DNA of 64,000 bases from Roseateles sp. XES5 (GCF_020535545.1 NZ_CP084752.1:1-64000), one strand, 5' to 3'. Counted from the first letter of the stretch, positions 7,597-17,170 are shown. Made by a program: numbers and translations. Notes: generated by a model from the letters alone, not told the origin.

Positions 7597-7757
7597 GAAA
7601 AAACGATTCAAGTGCCTGCCGGTTTGATTCCGGATTCCCGCGCAATCCGTTGAAATGCTTTTGCTATTGCGGCAACGCGATTGTCCCGCCGGCGGAAGGG
7701 AACGTTAACCGGCGCGTGCGAATATTAGCGCAAAACCAGATACATCCCGGGCAGACA

Positions 7758-8072
7758 ATGGCACACAGCTTCTCCTATACGCATTACGACCTCGACATGC
7801 AGCGCGCCGGAACGGTGGTCGAGATCACGCTTTCGGCCGTCGCCAATGTGCGGCTGATGAGCCATGCCAATTTCGATCTCTTCAAGAATGCCCGCCAGCA
7901 CAAGTTCCTCGGCGGCGTGGCCAAGCAGTCGCCTATCCGGCTGAAGGTGCCGGACAACGGCCATTGGCATGTGGTGGTCGATATGGAAGGCCATCCCGGC
8001 AAGGCGCAGTCCTCGATCAAGGTCGTGCCGGTGGCGCCGCAGAAGCCGACGCAGCGCTTCAGCGCGGCCTAG
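7758..8072 (+). CDS. DUF1883 domain protein
   Basis: The start at 7758 gives a 104-residue protein beginning Met-Ala-His-Ser-Phe, the usual size for DUF1883 proteins; the frame opens upstream at 7650, but that extension looks non-coding. The body has alternating beta strands with conserved-type features such as FSYTHYDLDMQRAG, VRLMSHANFDLFK and the closing GHWHVVVDMEGHPGKAQSS. Members occur widely in Proteobacteria as cytoplasmic proteins of unknown function, sometimes fused to TIR domains. It stands alone between the terminator and the intergenic repeat array. Confidence 0.8.
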   Translation: MAHSFSYTHYDLDMQRAGTVVEITLSAVANVRLMSHANFDLFKNARQHKFLGGVAKQSPIRLKVPDNGHWHVVVDMEGHPGKAQSSIKVVPVAPQKPTQRFSAA

Positions 8073-8117
8073 GACAAGTTCCGCTTACCGGAAACATTCC
8101 AGCCTCTTGCCGCGCGA

Positions 8118-8321
8118 TCCGACGCCAAAGCTACCGCTTCGGCTGGAAATGTGGCTCTTGTCTCGTCGCATTGTCCGACGCCGAAGCTGCCGCTTCGGCT
8201 GGAAATGCTCTCCAGGCTCTTGTCGCATTATCCGACGCCGAAGCTGCCGCTTCGGCTGGAAATGCGAGCTCTTGTACCGTCGCATTGTCCCACGCCGAAG
8301 CTACCGCTTCGGCTGGAAATG
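8118..8321. repeat. four-copy intergenic repeat, 34-base core, 56-57 base period
   Basis: The 34-base core TCCGACGCCRAAGCTRCCGC...GGCTGGAAATG occurs at 8118-8151, 8174-8207, 8231-8264 and 8288-8321, with one to three mismatches. Each core holds a 16-base hairpin CGAAGC-TRCC-GCTTCG. The sequence between cores is also partly repeated (GTCGCATT). A single reverse-oriented fragment (CATTCCAGCC) precedes the array at about 8095. The array fills the gap between the DUF1883 gene and the 3' end of rarA. It looks like a REP-type element family of rhizobia. Confidence 0.85.
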
Positions 8322-8322
8322 C

Positions 8323-9630
8323 TTAGCCCCGCTCCCGCCGCAGCTTCGACCACCATTCCAGCCGCTTGCGTAGCTCGCGCTCGAAGCCGCGTTCCGGCGG
8401 GTCGTAGAAGGTGCGGCGGCCCATCTTCTCCGGGAAATAGTCCTGGCCGGAAAAGGCGTCCGGCTCGTCGTGGTCGTAGCGGTAACCCTCGCCGTAGCCT
8501 TCGCCCTTCATCAGCTTGGTCGGTGCATTGAGGATGTGCTTGGGCGGCGGCAGCGAGCCGTGCTCCTTGGCCGCGCGCATCGCCGCCTTGTAGGCGGTGT
8601 AGACGGCGTTGGATTTCGGCGCGGTCGCGAGATAGACGCAGGCCTGCGCCAGCGCCAGTTCCCCCTCCGGCGAGCCGAGAAAATCATAGGCGTCCTTGGC
8701 CGCATTGCAGACGGTGAGCGCCTGCGGATCGGCAAGGCCGATATCCTCCACCGCCATGCGCACCATGCGCCGGCACAGGAACAGCGGGTCCTCGCCGGCA
8801 TCCAGCATGCGGGTGAGATAGTAAAGCGCGGCATCGGGATCGGAGCCGCGCACCGCCTTGTGCAGGGCGGAGATGAGATTGTAGTGGCCGTCCTGCGACT
8901 TGTCGTAGATCGGTGCGCGGCGCTGGACGATGCGCACGAGATCGTCAGGCCCGAAGGTCTCGCCGGCACGCGCGGCGCGCCACACTTCCTCCGCCAGCGT
9001 CAGTACCGCCCGCCCGTCGCCGTCGGCCATGCGCAGCAGCGTGGCGCGGGCATCGGCATCGAGCGGCAACGGTTTCTCCTCCGCCGCCTCGGCGCGTTGC
9101 AAAAGCTCCTCAAGGCTCTCCTCGTCATGCGGCTTGAAGGTCAGCACGCGGGCGCGGGAGAGAAGAGCGGCGTTGAGTTCGAAGGACGGGTTTTCCGTCG
9201 TCGCGCCGACGAGCACGATGGTGCCGTCTTCCATGACGGGCAGGAAACTGTCCTGCTGGGCGCGGTTGAAGCGGTGGATCTCGTCGACGAAGAGCAGCGT
9301 CTGCCGGCCGCCCATGCGGCGCTGGCGGGCGCTCTCGAAAACCTTCTTGAGATCGGCGACGCCGGAGAAGATCGCGGAGATCTGCTCGAAGGCCAGCCCC
9401 GTCTCGCCGGACAGCAGGCGCGCCACCGTGGTCTTGCCGGTGCCGGGCGGCCCCCAGAAGATCATCGAGCCGAGCGAGCCCGCCTCGATCATGCGCGAGA
9501 GCACGCCATCCGGTCCGGTCAGGTGCTCCTGGCCGGAAACTTCGCCCAGCGTGCGGGGGCGCAGGCGGTCGGCCAGGGGCCGTTTCGCCGCCATCTCCTC
9601 CGGTTCACGCGGGGCGAAGAGATCGCTCAT
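8323..9630 (-). CDS. rarA: replication-associated recombination protein A (AAA+ ATPase)
   Basis: The 435-residue product is a full-length RarA/MgsA. It has Walker A GPPGTGKT (60-67), Walker B LLFVDEIH (112-119), sensor-1 GATTENPSFE and the C-terminal tetramerisation region containing YLTRMLDAGEDPLFL and the conserved HILNAPTKLMK. RarA belongs to the clamp-loader-related AAA+ family (RuvB, DnaX, Mgs1/WRNIP1) and acts at stalled replication forks. Its start overlaps the stop of the upstream protease gene by four bases (ATGA), so the two are one operon. Confidence 0.95.
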   Translation of the reverse strand: MSDLFAPREPEEMAAKRPLADRLRPRTLGEVSGQEHLTGPDGVLSRMIEAGSLGSMIFWGPPGTGKTTVARLLSGETGLAFEQISAIFSGVADLKKVFESARQRRMGGRQTLLFVDEIHRFNRAQQDSFLPVMEDGTIVLVGATTENPSFELNAALLSRARVLTFKPHDEESLEELLQRAEAAEEKPLPLDADARATLLRMADGDGRAVLTLAEEVWRAARAGETFGPDDLVRIVQRRAPIYDKSQDGHYNLISALHKAVRGSDPDAALYYLTRMLDAGEDPLFLCRRMVRMAVEDIGLADPQALTVCNAAKDAYDFLGSPEGELALAQACVYLATAPKSNAVYTAYKAAMRAAKEHGSLPPPKHILNAPTKLMKGEGYGEGYRYDHDEPDAFSGQDYFPEKMGRRTFYDPPERGFERELRKRLEWWSKLRRERG

Positions 9631-11028
9631 CGGAAGAACTGGCGGATGCGCTGGCCGTCACGCTCGATCTCGACGCGCCAGATGGACGGGTCCTCGCCGA
9701 CGAGCGTGGCAAGCGTTTCGGTGGTGGTGACCGCCGTGCCGTTGAGTTCGATGACGATGTCGCGCGGCTGGAGGCCGATGCGCGCGGCGGGCGAACCGCG
9801 ATTGACCTCGGTCACCACGACGCCCGTCGTCGTCTGGTTCGTCGGCATGCGCAGCTCCTCGGCGACGCGCGGCGAAAGATTGGCGACGACCGCGCCGGAG
9901 AAGGGATTGCGCCCCTCGATCAGCCGTTCGTCGCGCGGCGTCGTCTCGGGCGCACGGTCGAGGGAGAGCGTCAGGTCCTGCGCCTTGCCCTCGGCGATGA
10001 CGCTGATGCGCGCCGTGCCGCCGATGCCGACGGTGGTGAGGCGATAGCCGAGCGCATCGGGATGCTCGACCGGAATGCCGTTGACGGCGGTGACGACCTG
10101 CCCCGGCTTCATGCCGGCCTTTTCCGCCGGGCTGCCGGGCTGGACGCGCGAGATCAGCGCGCCGCGGGCGCGGTCGAGGCCGAGCGCCTCGGCGACTTCC
10201 GAGGTCACGGCGTCGAAGGTGGCGCCGACGAAGGGACGGTCGAAGCTGGCGTTGCCGTTTTCCGCGCTGGCGACGAAGGTCTTCACCAGATTGGCCGGGA
10301 ATGGCAAAGCCGATGCCCAGGCTGCCGCCGCTGCGCGAGAAGATGGCGGTGTTGATGCCCACGAGACGCCCCGCGGCATCGACCAGGGCGCCGCCCGAGT
10401 TGCCGGGGTTGATGGCGGCATCGGTCTGGATGAAGTTCTCGAAGGTGTTGATGCCCAGCTGGTTGCGGCCCAGGGCGCTGACGATGCCCGAGGTCACGGT
10501 CTGGCCCACATTGAAGGGGTTGCCGATGGCCAGCACCGCATCGCCCACCTGCACGGCGTCGCTGTCGCCGAGGGGCAGCGCCGTGAAATCGGCATCCGAC
10601 TTGATCTTCAGCACGGCAAGGTCGACGCGCTCGTCCTTCAGCACCACGGTGCTTTCATATTCGCGGCCATCCGCCAGCGCCACCTTGATGTCGCTCGCGC
10701 CGTCGATGACGTGGTTGTTCGTCACCACGATGCCCTTGGCGCCGACGATCACGCCCGAGCCGAGCGAGGACTGTTTCTCGCTGCGGTTCGGCATGCGCTG
10801 GCCGAAGAATTCCTCGAAGAAGGGATCGCCGTTGAAGATCGAGCGGCGCTCGACGACGCGCTCGGCATAGACATTGACGACGGCGTTCTCGACCTGCTTG
10901 ACGAGCGGCGCGAAAGAGAGCTGCATTTCCGTGCGCGATTGCGGCACGGTGCGCTCCTCGGCCTTGGCGGGTGAAAGCGCCAGCGCCACGAGAACCGGGG
11001 CGGCAAGCAGGATGCGGGCATTCAGCAT
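9627..11028 (-). pseudogene. Deg/HtrA-family periplasmic serine protease with a single-base frameshift
   Basis: The first part, from ATG at 11028, encodes a signal peptide ending Ala-Lys-Ala and a trypsin-like protease domain with NNHVID (His), ERVDLAVL (Asp) and GNSGGAL (Ser), up to GIGFAIP. At the G-triplet 10297-10299 one extra base shifts the frame. The continuation, ANLVKTFV, followed by two PDZ domains and a proper C-terminus ending at 9627, is in the neighbouring frame. With one base removed the protein would be 466 residues, the usual size of DegP/DegQ-like proteases. Both halves look otherwise intact and unselected decay is not visible, so a sequencing or assembly error in a short homopolymer is as likely as a real mutation. 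Translation stops at the shift would leave the protease domain without PDZ domains. Confidence 0.85.
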
Positions 11029-11229
11029 GGACGAGTCTCCTTCGTTTCCGCCTCACGTTCAGATAGGATTTCGCAGGAAAAAAGGCAAACCGCGCCGAAC
11101 CTTCGCTTCGCGAAAGCTCACGCGGCGCGCACGAAAAAGTGGTTGCCGCATTTCTTTTGCGGCCGTTGAAACAACACAGGCCTTCGTTACGTAGGTATCA
11201 GGCACGCAACGAACAGATCGAGCCCCGCC

Positions 11230-12171
11230 ATGTCCCTCTACCGTCCGCCCCGCATTCCCGCCTCCGAGATCACGCCGGAGCCCTGTTTCCTCAACCGCCG
11301 TTCGTTCCTTGCGGCCGCCGCCGGCGGCGCGCTCGTCGCCGCCGGAACGCCCGCCCTCGCCGAAGCGCTCAAGGCATCGAAAAGCGCCTATACGGTCGAC
11401 GAGGCACTGACGCCGGAAAAGGACGTCACCGGCTACAACAATTTCTACGAGTTCGGCATGGGCAAGGGCGATCCGCTGGCCAATTCGGAAAAGTTCAAGC
11501 CGACGCCCTGGACGGTGAAGGTCGACGGCCTCGTCGGCAAGCCGAAGGAATTCGGGCTGGAAGAGCTGCTGGCCATGCCGCTCGAGGATCGGGTCTACCG
11601 CATGCGTTGCGTGGAGGCCTGGTCGATGGTCATTCCCTGGGTCGGTTTTCCGCTCGCCGCGCTGCTCGACAAGGTGGAGCCCTTGGGCGATGCCAAATAC
11701 GTCGCCTTCGAGACGGTGGTGCGGCCGGAGGAAATGCCGGGCCAAGGCGGCTATTTCCAGTCACTGCCCTGGCCCTATGTCGAGGGCCTCAGGCTCGACG
11801 AGGCGCGCCATCCGCTGACGATCCTGTCGGTCGGCGTCTACGGCAAGACGCTGCCGAACCAGAACGGCGCACCCATCCGGCTCGTCGTTCCCTGGAAATA
11901 CGGCTTCAAGGGCATCAAGTCGATCGTGAAGATCACGCTCACCGACAAGCAGCCGCCCTCGACCTGGAACCTCTCCGCGCCGAGCGAATACGGCTTCTAT
12001 GCCAATGTGAACCCGGAGGTCGACCATCCGCGCTGGAGCCAGGCGAGCGAGAACCGCATCGGCGAAGGCGGCTTCTTCGGCGCCAACCGCCGGCCGACCC
12101 TGCCTTTCAACGGCTATGGCGAAGAGGTTGCCGGCCTCTATGCCGGCCTGGATCTTCGGGCGAACTACTGA
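11230..12171 (+). CDS. msrP: protein-methionine-sulfoxide reductase, molybdopterin catalytic subunit
   Basis: The 313-residue product carries a twin-arginine signal ([10 protein letters not shown]23-R24) with a likely cleavage after Ala-Leu-Ala near residue 44, so it is exported folded to the periplasm. The sulfite-oxidase-fold core includes MRCVEAW, with C127 as the molybdenum ligand. MsrP repairs oxidised methionines in envelope proteins using electrons from the membrane partner MsrQ. The partner gene follows directly with a one-base stop/start overlap (TGATG). Confidence 0.93.
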   Translation: MSLYRPPRIPASEITPEPCFLNRRSFLAAAAGGALVAAGTPALAEALKASKSAYTVDEALTPEKDVTGYNNFYEFGMGKGDPLANSEKFKPTPWTVKVDGLVGKPKEFGLEELLAMPLEDRVYRMRCVEAWSMVIPWVGFPLAALLDKVEPLGDAKYVAFETVVRPEEMPGQGGYFQSLPWPYVEGLRLDEARHPLTILSVGVYGKTLPNQNGAPIRLVVPWKYGFKGIKSIVKITLTDKQPPSTWNLSAPSEYGFYANVNPEVDHPRWSQASENRIGEGGFFGANRRPTLPFNGYGEEVAGLYAGLDLRANY

Positions 12172-12845
12172 TGGCCGCCTTGCCCGCCCTGCCCCGCAAA
12201 TACCATGCGGCGTCGATCTGGCTGCTCTATGCCGCCGGCCTCCTGCCGGCCGCCTATGGCTTCTGGCTCGGCGCGACGGGCCGGCTGCCCGGCAATCCGG
12301 TCAAGGAGTTCGAACATCTCCTGGGCCTGTGGGCGCTGCGTTTCCTCATCGCGACGCTTTCGATCACGCCGCTGCGCGATCTCCTCGGCATCAACTGGAT
12401 CCGCTATCGCCGCGCGCTCGGGCTGCTGGCCTTCTGGTACGTGCTGATGCACTTCACGACCTATATGGTGCTCGACCAGTACCTGAATTTCCCGGCCATT
12501 CTCGCCGACATCGCCAAGCGACCCTTCATCACCATCGGCATGGCCGCCTTCCTGATGCTGATCCCGCTGGCGCTGACCTCCAACAACTGGTCGATCCGCA
12601 GGCTCGGGCCGCGCTGGGTGAAACTGCATCGGCTGGTCTATGTCATCGCCGCCGCCGGGGCCCTGCATTTCGCCATGTCGGTCAAGGTCGTCGGGCTGGA
12701 GCCATGGACCTATATCGTGCTCGTCGCCCTGCTTCTCGGCTATCGCCTCATCCGCCCGACGCTTCGCGGCGGCAAACGCAGGAAGCCCGAGGGCGCGGGC
12801 CTGCGCGGCGGCCAGGTGCGCTCCGCCCAGGCTGGGAGCTCCTGA
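12171..12845 (+). CDS. msrQ: heme-binding membrane subunit of the MsrPQ system
   Basis: The 224-residue product has about six hydrophobic spans. Histidines sit in FWYVLMHFTTY and in LHRLVYVIAAAGALHFAMS, the positions expected for heme b ligation in the ferric-reductase-like MsrQ/YedZ family. It passes electrons from the quinone or flavin pool to periplasmic MsrP. Translation is coupled to msrP by overlap of the stop and start codons. The C-terminal tail is a short basic cytoplasmic extension. Confidence 0.92.
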   Translation: MAALPALPRKYHAASIWLLYAAGLLPAAYGFWLGATGRLPGNPVKEFEHLLGLWALRFLIATLSITPLRDLLGINWIRYRRALGLLAFWYVLMHFTTYMVLDQYLNFPAILADIAKRPFITIGMAAFLMLIPLALTSNNWSIRRLGPRWVKLHRLVYVIAAAGALHFAMSVKVVGLEPWTYIVLVALLLGYRLIRPTLRGGKRRKPEGAGLRGGQVRSAQAGSS

Positions 12846-12891
12846 ATTTCAGCGCAATGACGCCGCTGGGCTTGCTGTCCGGGGCGGCCGA

Positions 12892-13329
12892 TCAGCTCGC
12901 ATATTCCAGGTGAATGAGGGGATAGGGCCTGCCCTGTCCGTCGATCGGCGAACGGCCTGTCCGCCTGAATCCCATTCGCTCATAGAAGCGAACGGCCTGT
13001 TCATTCTGTTCGTTGACATCGGTCGTCATTTTGGGATGAAGCGTGAGGCCATGCTGCACAAGGGCAGCACCAATTCCGGTTCCGCGGCAGGCGGGATCGA
13101 CGAAGAGCGCCTCCATGTGCCCGTCATCGATCAGCATGAAGGCCAGCGGGTGGTCATTTTCATCAACGGCCAGCCAGAGCGGAGCCTGTGGAAGGAAACC
13201 GCACACCAGGTCATCGATGGCGAGGCGATCCTCGGGCGTCAGAAAGTGATGCGTAGCGTCGACCGCACCGCGCCAAATTTCGATGATGCGGGTGCCCTCG
13301 TCTGGGCGGGAAGGTCGGATCGGAATCAT
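12892..13329 (-). CDS. GNAT-family N-acetyltransferase, YjaB-like
   Basis: The start at 13329 gives a 145-residue protein beginning Met-Ile-Pro-Ile-Arg; an upstream in-frame start would add unlikely sequence. The GNAT core is visible: MEALFVDPACRGTGIGAALV, containing the acetyl-CoA pyrophosphate-binding R-G-T-G-I-G, and NEQNEQAVRFYERMGF near the C-terminus. The overall sequence is close to E. coli YjaB, whose acceptor substrate is uncertain. The gene stands alone, convergent with msrQ. Confidence 0.88.
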   Translation of the reverse strand: MIPIRPSRPDEGTRIIEIWRGAVDATHHFLTPEDRLAIDDLVCGFLPQAPLWLAVDENDHPLAFMLIDDGHMEALFVDPACRGTGIGAALVQHGLTLHPKMTTDVNEQNEQAVRFYERMGFRRTGRSPIDGQGRPYPLIHLEYAS

Positions 13330-13431
13330 GGCCTCCGGATACAGCGCTTCGATCCCGTGCGTAAAGTGCGTGGCGCGTGATTGCGTCCCGGATGGCATTT
13401 TCGGGGGTGCGGTCCGGTGGGACGTGCGCCC

Positions 13432-14601
13432 TTACACCACGAAGAATTTCGGACCGGACTGCGCCGGCGCGTCGGCGGCGCTGCTGACCACGCGGTTGCG
13501 GCCGCTGCTCTTGGCAAGATAGAGCAGCCGGTCGGCGCGGCTGATCGCGTCGTGGATCGTATGATCGCCGGCCGCCGTGACGGCGACGCCGAAGCTGGCG
13601 GTGATGGCGCGGTCGATGCCGATGGGGCTGAGGTCACGTTCGGAGAGCGCGATGCGCACGGTGTTCGCCAGCGTATGGGCGTCCTGCAGGCGGCAGTTCG
13701 GCAGATAGGCGATGAACTCCTCGCCGCCGAACCGGGCGACGGCGAGCCCCGGCCAGGCGAGCGTGCCGAGCAAGGCCGCGACCTCGCGGATCGCCTGGTC
13801 CCCGGCGGCATGACCGAAGCGGTCGTTGACCTGTTTGAACCAGTCGATATCGGCGACGATGATCGCCGCCTCGCCCCGGGTCGGCTGGGCATTGGCGGCG
13901 ACGAACTGCTCGAAGCCGCGACGATTGAGAAGGCCGGTGAGCGGGTCCTCCTCCGAGGCCTTCCGGTGCCGCTCGACGATGCGCAGCGCGACGGAGGCGA
14001 GCGCCGTCAGGGCCATGACCAGCGCGCCGATCGTCGAGGTGATCTGCATGATATAGGCATAGGCCGAGCCGATGAACTCATCCATCGCCAGCGTGCCGGC
14101 CATGATGAAGAAGACCACCGTGCGGATGGTCGTTTCCAGCATCACGAAGATCACGGCGCCGAACAGCGCCCGATCGATCCAGGCGCTCGAGCGGCGCCAG
14201 GACGAGAGGACCGCGATCAGCAGCAGGGTGCTGCAGGCGATATCGTTGATGAAGAGCTCGAAACGCAGGCTGCCGGCGACAAGGACCGCAACGCTGGTGC
14301 AGGCATAGGCGATGGCGACGACGCCTGCCCGCAGCGCCATGCGGCGCGGCGCATCGAAATGCGTGACGAGCGCGTGGCTGTAGAGGAAGAAGGCCGAGAG
14401 GAAGGCGGCATCCGCCACCATCGCCACCACCGTGACCGGCACGGCCGCTTCCATGAAGGGCGCGAGAAAACCGAGCGCGGCGCAGATGTAACCCGCGCCC
14501 CAGAAGAGCGCCGCACGGTTGCCGAAGCGCCCCACGACGAGAAAGGCCACCCCGAACAGGGTGAGAACCACCGGCAGCAGGAATGCGAAATTCTCGCTCA
14601 T
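13432..14601 (-). CDS. membrane-bound diguanylate cyclase (GGDEF)
   Basis: The ATG at 14601 is chosen over a GTG one codon upstream. The 389-residue product has about seven hydrophobic segments in residues 1-205, then a GGDEF domain opening with DPLTGLLNRRGF and bearing the active-site motif GGEEF. It should make cyclic di-GMP from two GTP. The Arg-x-x-Asp inhibitory site five residues before the motif is absent (the sequence is LAVARF), so product inhibition through that site is not expected. The N-terminal membrane domain resembles MASE-type sensors with unknown ligand. Confidence 0.9.
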   Translation of the reverse strand: MSENFAFLLPVVLTLFGVAFLVVGRFGNRAALFWGAGYICAALGFLAPFMEAAVPVTVVAMVADAAFLSAFFLYSHALVTHFDAPRRMALRAGVVAIAYACTSVAVLVAGSLRFELFINDIACSTLLLIAVLSSWRRSSAWIDRALFGAVIFVMLETTIRTVVFFIMAGTLAMDEFIGSAYAYIMQITSTIGALVMALTALASVALRIVERHRKASEEDPLTGLLNRRGFEQFVAANAQPTRGEAAIIVADIDWFKQVNDRFGHAAGDQAIREVAALLGTLAWPGLAVARFGGEEFIAYLPNCRLQDAHTLANTVRIALSERDLSPIGIDRAITASFGVAVTAAGDHTIHDAISRADRLLYLAKSSGRNRVVSSAADAPAQSGPKFFVV

Positions 14602-14690
14602 CACTCAAACTCGATTAAAACCCGCTGAAACCCTAAACGCCGGGGCTAAAGAGAATGCCTAGGGACGTGGTTTCCAAAATCTTGTCGCCG

Positions 14691-14793
14691 CGCATTTCCG
14701 GACGGAAAACCGGTGTCCACTTTCCCTGGAAATGCTTTCGTTTCACGCATTTCCGGACGGAAAACCGGTGTCCACTTTTCCTGGAAATGCTTT
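14691..14793. repeat. two 48-bp direct repeats with inverted ends
   Basis: Copies at 14691-14738 and 14746-14793 differ at one base. Each begins CGCATTTCCGGACGG and ends CTGGAAATGCTTT, so the outer parts GCATTTCC and GGAAATGC form terminal inverted repeats. The pair sits between the GGDEF gene and the rplQ terminator and resembles a rhizobial REP-type intergenic element. The GGAAATGC end is shared with the 8.1-kb array. Confidence 0.85.
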
Positions 14794-14807
14794 GGCTTCC
14801 GCACAAC

Positions 14808-14837
14808 AAAAAAAGCCGGACGCTTGCGCGCCCGGCT
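14808..14837 (-). terminator. terminator of the rpoA-rplQ operon
   Basis: On the minus strand a nine-base stem (14829-14837 with 14814-14822, one G-T pair, six-base loop) is followed by seven T residues (14814-14808). It lies 30 bases beyond the rplQ stop codon and closes the ribosomal super-cluster. Confidence 0.85.
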
Positions 14838-14867
14838 TCATGGCGTTCAGGACGAACGCTTGTCGTA

Positions 14868-15290
14868 TCAGGCTGCTTCGGCTGCGGCTTCAGCGGCAAC
14901 GCGGGCCTTGTCGGCGGCGCCCTTGGCGTCGACGTCGCGGTCAACGAATTCGATGACGGCGAGCGGGGCGTTGTCGCCGTGACGGAAGCCGGCCTTCATG
15001 ATGCGCAGGTAGCCACCGTTGCGGCTGGCGTAGCGCGTTGCGATCGCATCGAACAGCTTCGAAACGACGGCAACGTCACGGATCTGCGAGATCGCCTGAC
15101 GACGAGCGTGCAGGTCGCCGCGCTTGCCGAGGGTGACGAGCTTCTCGACGATCGGACGGATTTCCTTCGCCTTCGGCAGGGTGGTGACGATCTGCTCATG
15201 CAGGATGAGCGAAGCAGCCATGTTGGCGAACATCGCCTTGCGGTGGCTGGCGGTACGGTTGAGTTTGCGACCCGAATTCTGGTGGCGCAT
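14868..15290 (-). CDS. rplQ: 50S ribosomal protein L17
   Basis: The 140-residue product starts [20 protein letters not shown], the L17 signature, and has the usual alanine-rich C-terminal tail of alphaproteobacteria. L17 binds 23S rRNA near the exit tunnel. It is the last gene of the alpha set, downstream of rpoA by 139 bases, and is followed by a strong terminator. Confidence 0.97.
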   Translation of the reverse strand: MRHQNSGRKLNRTASHRKAMFANMAASLILHEQIVTTLPKAKEIRPIVEKLVTLGKRGDLHARRQAISQIRDVAVVSKLFDAIATRYASRNGGYLRIMKAGFRHGDNAPLAVIEFVDRDVDAKGAADKARVAAEAAAEAA

Positions 15291-15429
15291 CTCGGTTCTC
15301 CTTCACATGCAGGCAGGTGGCCTGCCGTTTGATGGTAGCGCTTGTGCGTCCCGTCCTACGGGACAAAGCACATGCGCAGTTCATAGATGCTAAGGCCAGC
15401 TGTACGCGCCCCGAAGGGCGCGCGCGGCC

Positions 15430-16440
15430 TTAGTATTGGTCTTCGTAGCGCTTGGCGAGATCTTCGATGTTCTCCGGCGGCCATGCGGGCACTTCCATGC
15501 CGAGGTGCAGGCCCATGGAAGCGAGAACTTCCTTGATCTCGTTGAGCGACTTGCGACCAAAATTCGGAGTGCGAAGCATTTCGGCTTCGGTCTTCTGAAT
15601 GAGATCGCCGATATAGACGATGTTGTCGTTCTTCAGGCAGTTCGCCGAACGGACGGAAAGTTCCAGTTCGTCGACCTTCTTGAGGAGCGCCGGGTTGAAC
15701 GCCAGTTCGGTGACCGATTCTTCCTCGGCTTCCTTCTGCGGCTCGTCGAAGTTGACGAAGACCGAGAGCTGGTCCTGAAGAATGCGGGCCGCGAACGCGA
15801 TCGCGTCTTCGCCCGTGACGGAACCGTCGGTTTCGATGGTCATCGTCAGCTTGTCGTAGTCGAGAACCTGGCCTTCACGGGTGTTTTCCACCTTGTAGGA
15901 CACTTTCTTGACCGGCGAGTAGAGGCTGTCGACCGGGATGAGGCCGATCGGTGCGTCTTCGGAGCGGTTGCGATCGGCCGGGACATAGCCCTTGCCGTTG
16001 TTGACCGTGAACTCCATGCGGATTTCCGCGCCCTCGTCGAGGGTGCAGATCACGTGGTCGGGGTTCAGGATCTCGATGTCGCCAACCGTCTGGATGTCAC
16101 CAGCCGTCACGACGCCCGGGCCCTGCTTGCGCACGACCATGCGCTTGGAATCATCGCCGTCCATCTTGATGGCGATTTCCTTGATGTTGAGCACGATGTC
16201 CGTCACATCTTCCCGGACGCCCGGGATGGAGGAGAACTCGTGCAGGACGCCGTCGATCTGCACGGCGGTAACAGCCGCACCGCGCAGCGACGACAGGAGC
16301 ACGCGACGCAGCGCGTTGCCGAGCGTCAGGCCGAAGCCACGCTCCAGCGGCTCGGCAACAAGGCTTGCCTTGGTGCGGCCAGAGGAGGTGAATTCCACCT
16401 TGTTCGGCTTGATCAGTTCCTGCCAGTTTTTCTGGATCAT
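15430..16440 (-). CDS. rpoA: RNA polymerase alpha subunit
   Basis: The start at 16440 gives 336 residues beginning [13 protein letters not shown], as in other rhizobia; the longer open frame upstream is non-coding. The N-terminal dimerisation domain includes [19 protein letters not shown], and the C-terminal domain (about 260-325), which binds UP elements and activators, includes [21 protein letters not shown]. The protein looks wholly rhizobial, unlike rpoB and rpoC. It lies 100 bases downstream of rpsK. Confidence 0.97.
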   Translation of the reverse strand: MIQKNWQELIKPNKVEFTSSGRTKASLVAEPLERGFGLTLGNALRRVLLSSLRGAAVTAVQIDGVLHEFSSIPGVREDVTDIVLNIKEIAIKMDGDDSKRMVVRKQGPGVVTAGDIQTVGDIEILNPDHVICTLDEGAEIRMEFTVNNGKGYVPADRNRSEDAPIGLIPVDSLYSPVKKVSYKVENTREGQVLDYDKLTMTIETDGSVTGEDAIAFAARILQDQLSVFVNFDEPQKEAEEESVTELAFNPALLKKVDELELSVRSANCLKNDNIVYIGDLIQKTEAEMLRTPNFGRKSLNEIKEVLASMGLHLGMEVPAWPPENIEDLAKRYEDQY

Positions 16441-16540
16441 GTGTTTTGCCTTCCGTTCGCCGCCACCATCCAATCGTGGCGGCCGAGCCCTGAAGTACCG
16501 TGGACGCCGGACGGCCTCCACGGTTGTTTAGATGCGATGA

Positions 16541-16930
16541 TCAGACGCGGCGCTTCTTGCGCGGACGGCAACCGTTGTGCGGGATCGGGGTCACGTCGCG
16601 GATGGACGTGATCATGAAGCCGGCAGCCTGGAGGGCGCGCAGAGCCGATTCACGGCCGGAACCCGGACCGCAGACTTCGACTTCCAGCGACTTCATGCCG
16701 TGTTCCTGGGCCTTCTTGGCGCAGTCTTCAGCAGCGATCTGGGCAGCGAACGGGGTCGACTTGCGCGAACCCTTGAAGCCCTTGGCGCCAGCCGACGACC
16801 AGGCAATGGCGTTGCCCTGTGCGTCGGTGATGGTGATCATCGTGTTGTTGAACGAAGAATTGACGTGAGCAACACCCGAGGTGATGTTCTTGCGTTCGCG
16901 ACGGCGGACGCGTGCGGCTTCCTTGGCCAT
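16541..16930 (-). CDS. rpsK: 30S ribosomal protein S11
   Basis: The start at 16930 follows an AAAGGACT site and gives 129 residues beginning [15 protein letters not shown]. The family signature is seen in [19 protein letters not shown] and the C-terminal [19 protein letters not shown]11 forms part of the platform of the small subunit. The upstream spacer to rpsM is long (240 bases) and contains a duplicated 36-base element. Confidence 0.97.
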   Translation of the reverse strand: MAKEAARVRRRERKNITSGVAHVNSSFNNTMITITDAQGNAIAWSSAGAKGFKGSRKSTPFAAQIAAEDCAKKAQEHGMKSLEVEVCGPGSGRESALRALQAAGFMITSIRDVTPIPHNGCRPRKKRRV

Positions 16931-16946
16931 GGATAGTCCTTTCGTT

Positions 16947-17083
16947 GATCTCGACACCGCCGTAATACCAGCGGCTCCACCGGGCCTGGATGAGATCCCT
17001 GCCCTGAACAGTATTTGCAGACGGGCCCTGGGGCCGGGGTCTGCGGTGATATCGTCACTGCCGTAATGCCAGCAGCTCCACCG
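16947..17083. repeat. 36-base direct repeat in the rpsM-rpsK spacer
   Basis: Copies at 16947-16982 and 17048-17083 are identical at 31 of 36 positions and start 101 bases apart. The conserved heart reads GCCGTAATRCCAGCRGCTCC on the + strand. The left copy ends 17 bases upstream of the rpsK start, so on the transcript one element lies beside the ribosome-binding site. No role is known to me. Confidence 0.75.
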
Positions 17084-17170
17084 ACCGGGATTTCGAAGAG
17101 CCGAACCCCGCTCGAAACTCAAAAGAGGCCGGCGCGAAGCGCCAGCCTCCCGTTCCCCGTTGCCGGGAAA

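Noticed and set aside
8118..8321. CRISPR array
   Set aside because: The gaps between cores are only about 22-23 bases and are themselves repeated, the cores contain a strong hairpin typical of REP elements, and there are no cas genes.
13381..14628. 415-codon + strand frame
   Set aside because: Antisense shadow of the GGDEF gene.
16961..16982. Resemblance of the rpsM-rpsK repeat to the 16S rRNA 530-loop sequence
   Set aside because: The shared letters are few and orientation does not match; treated as chance.
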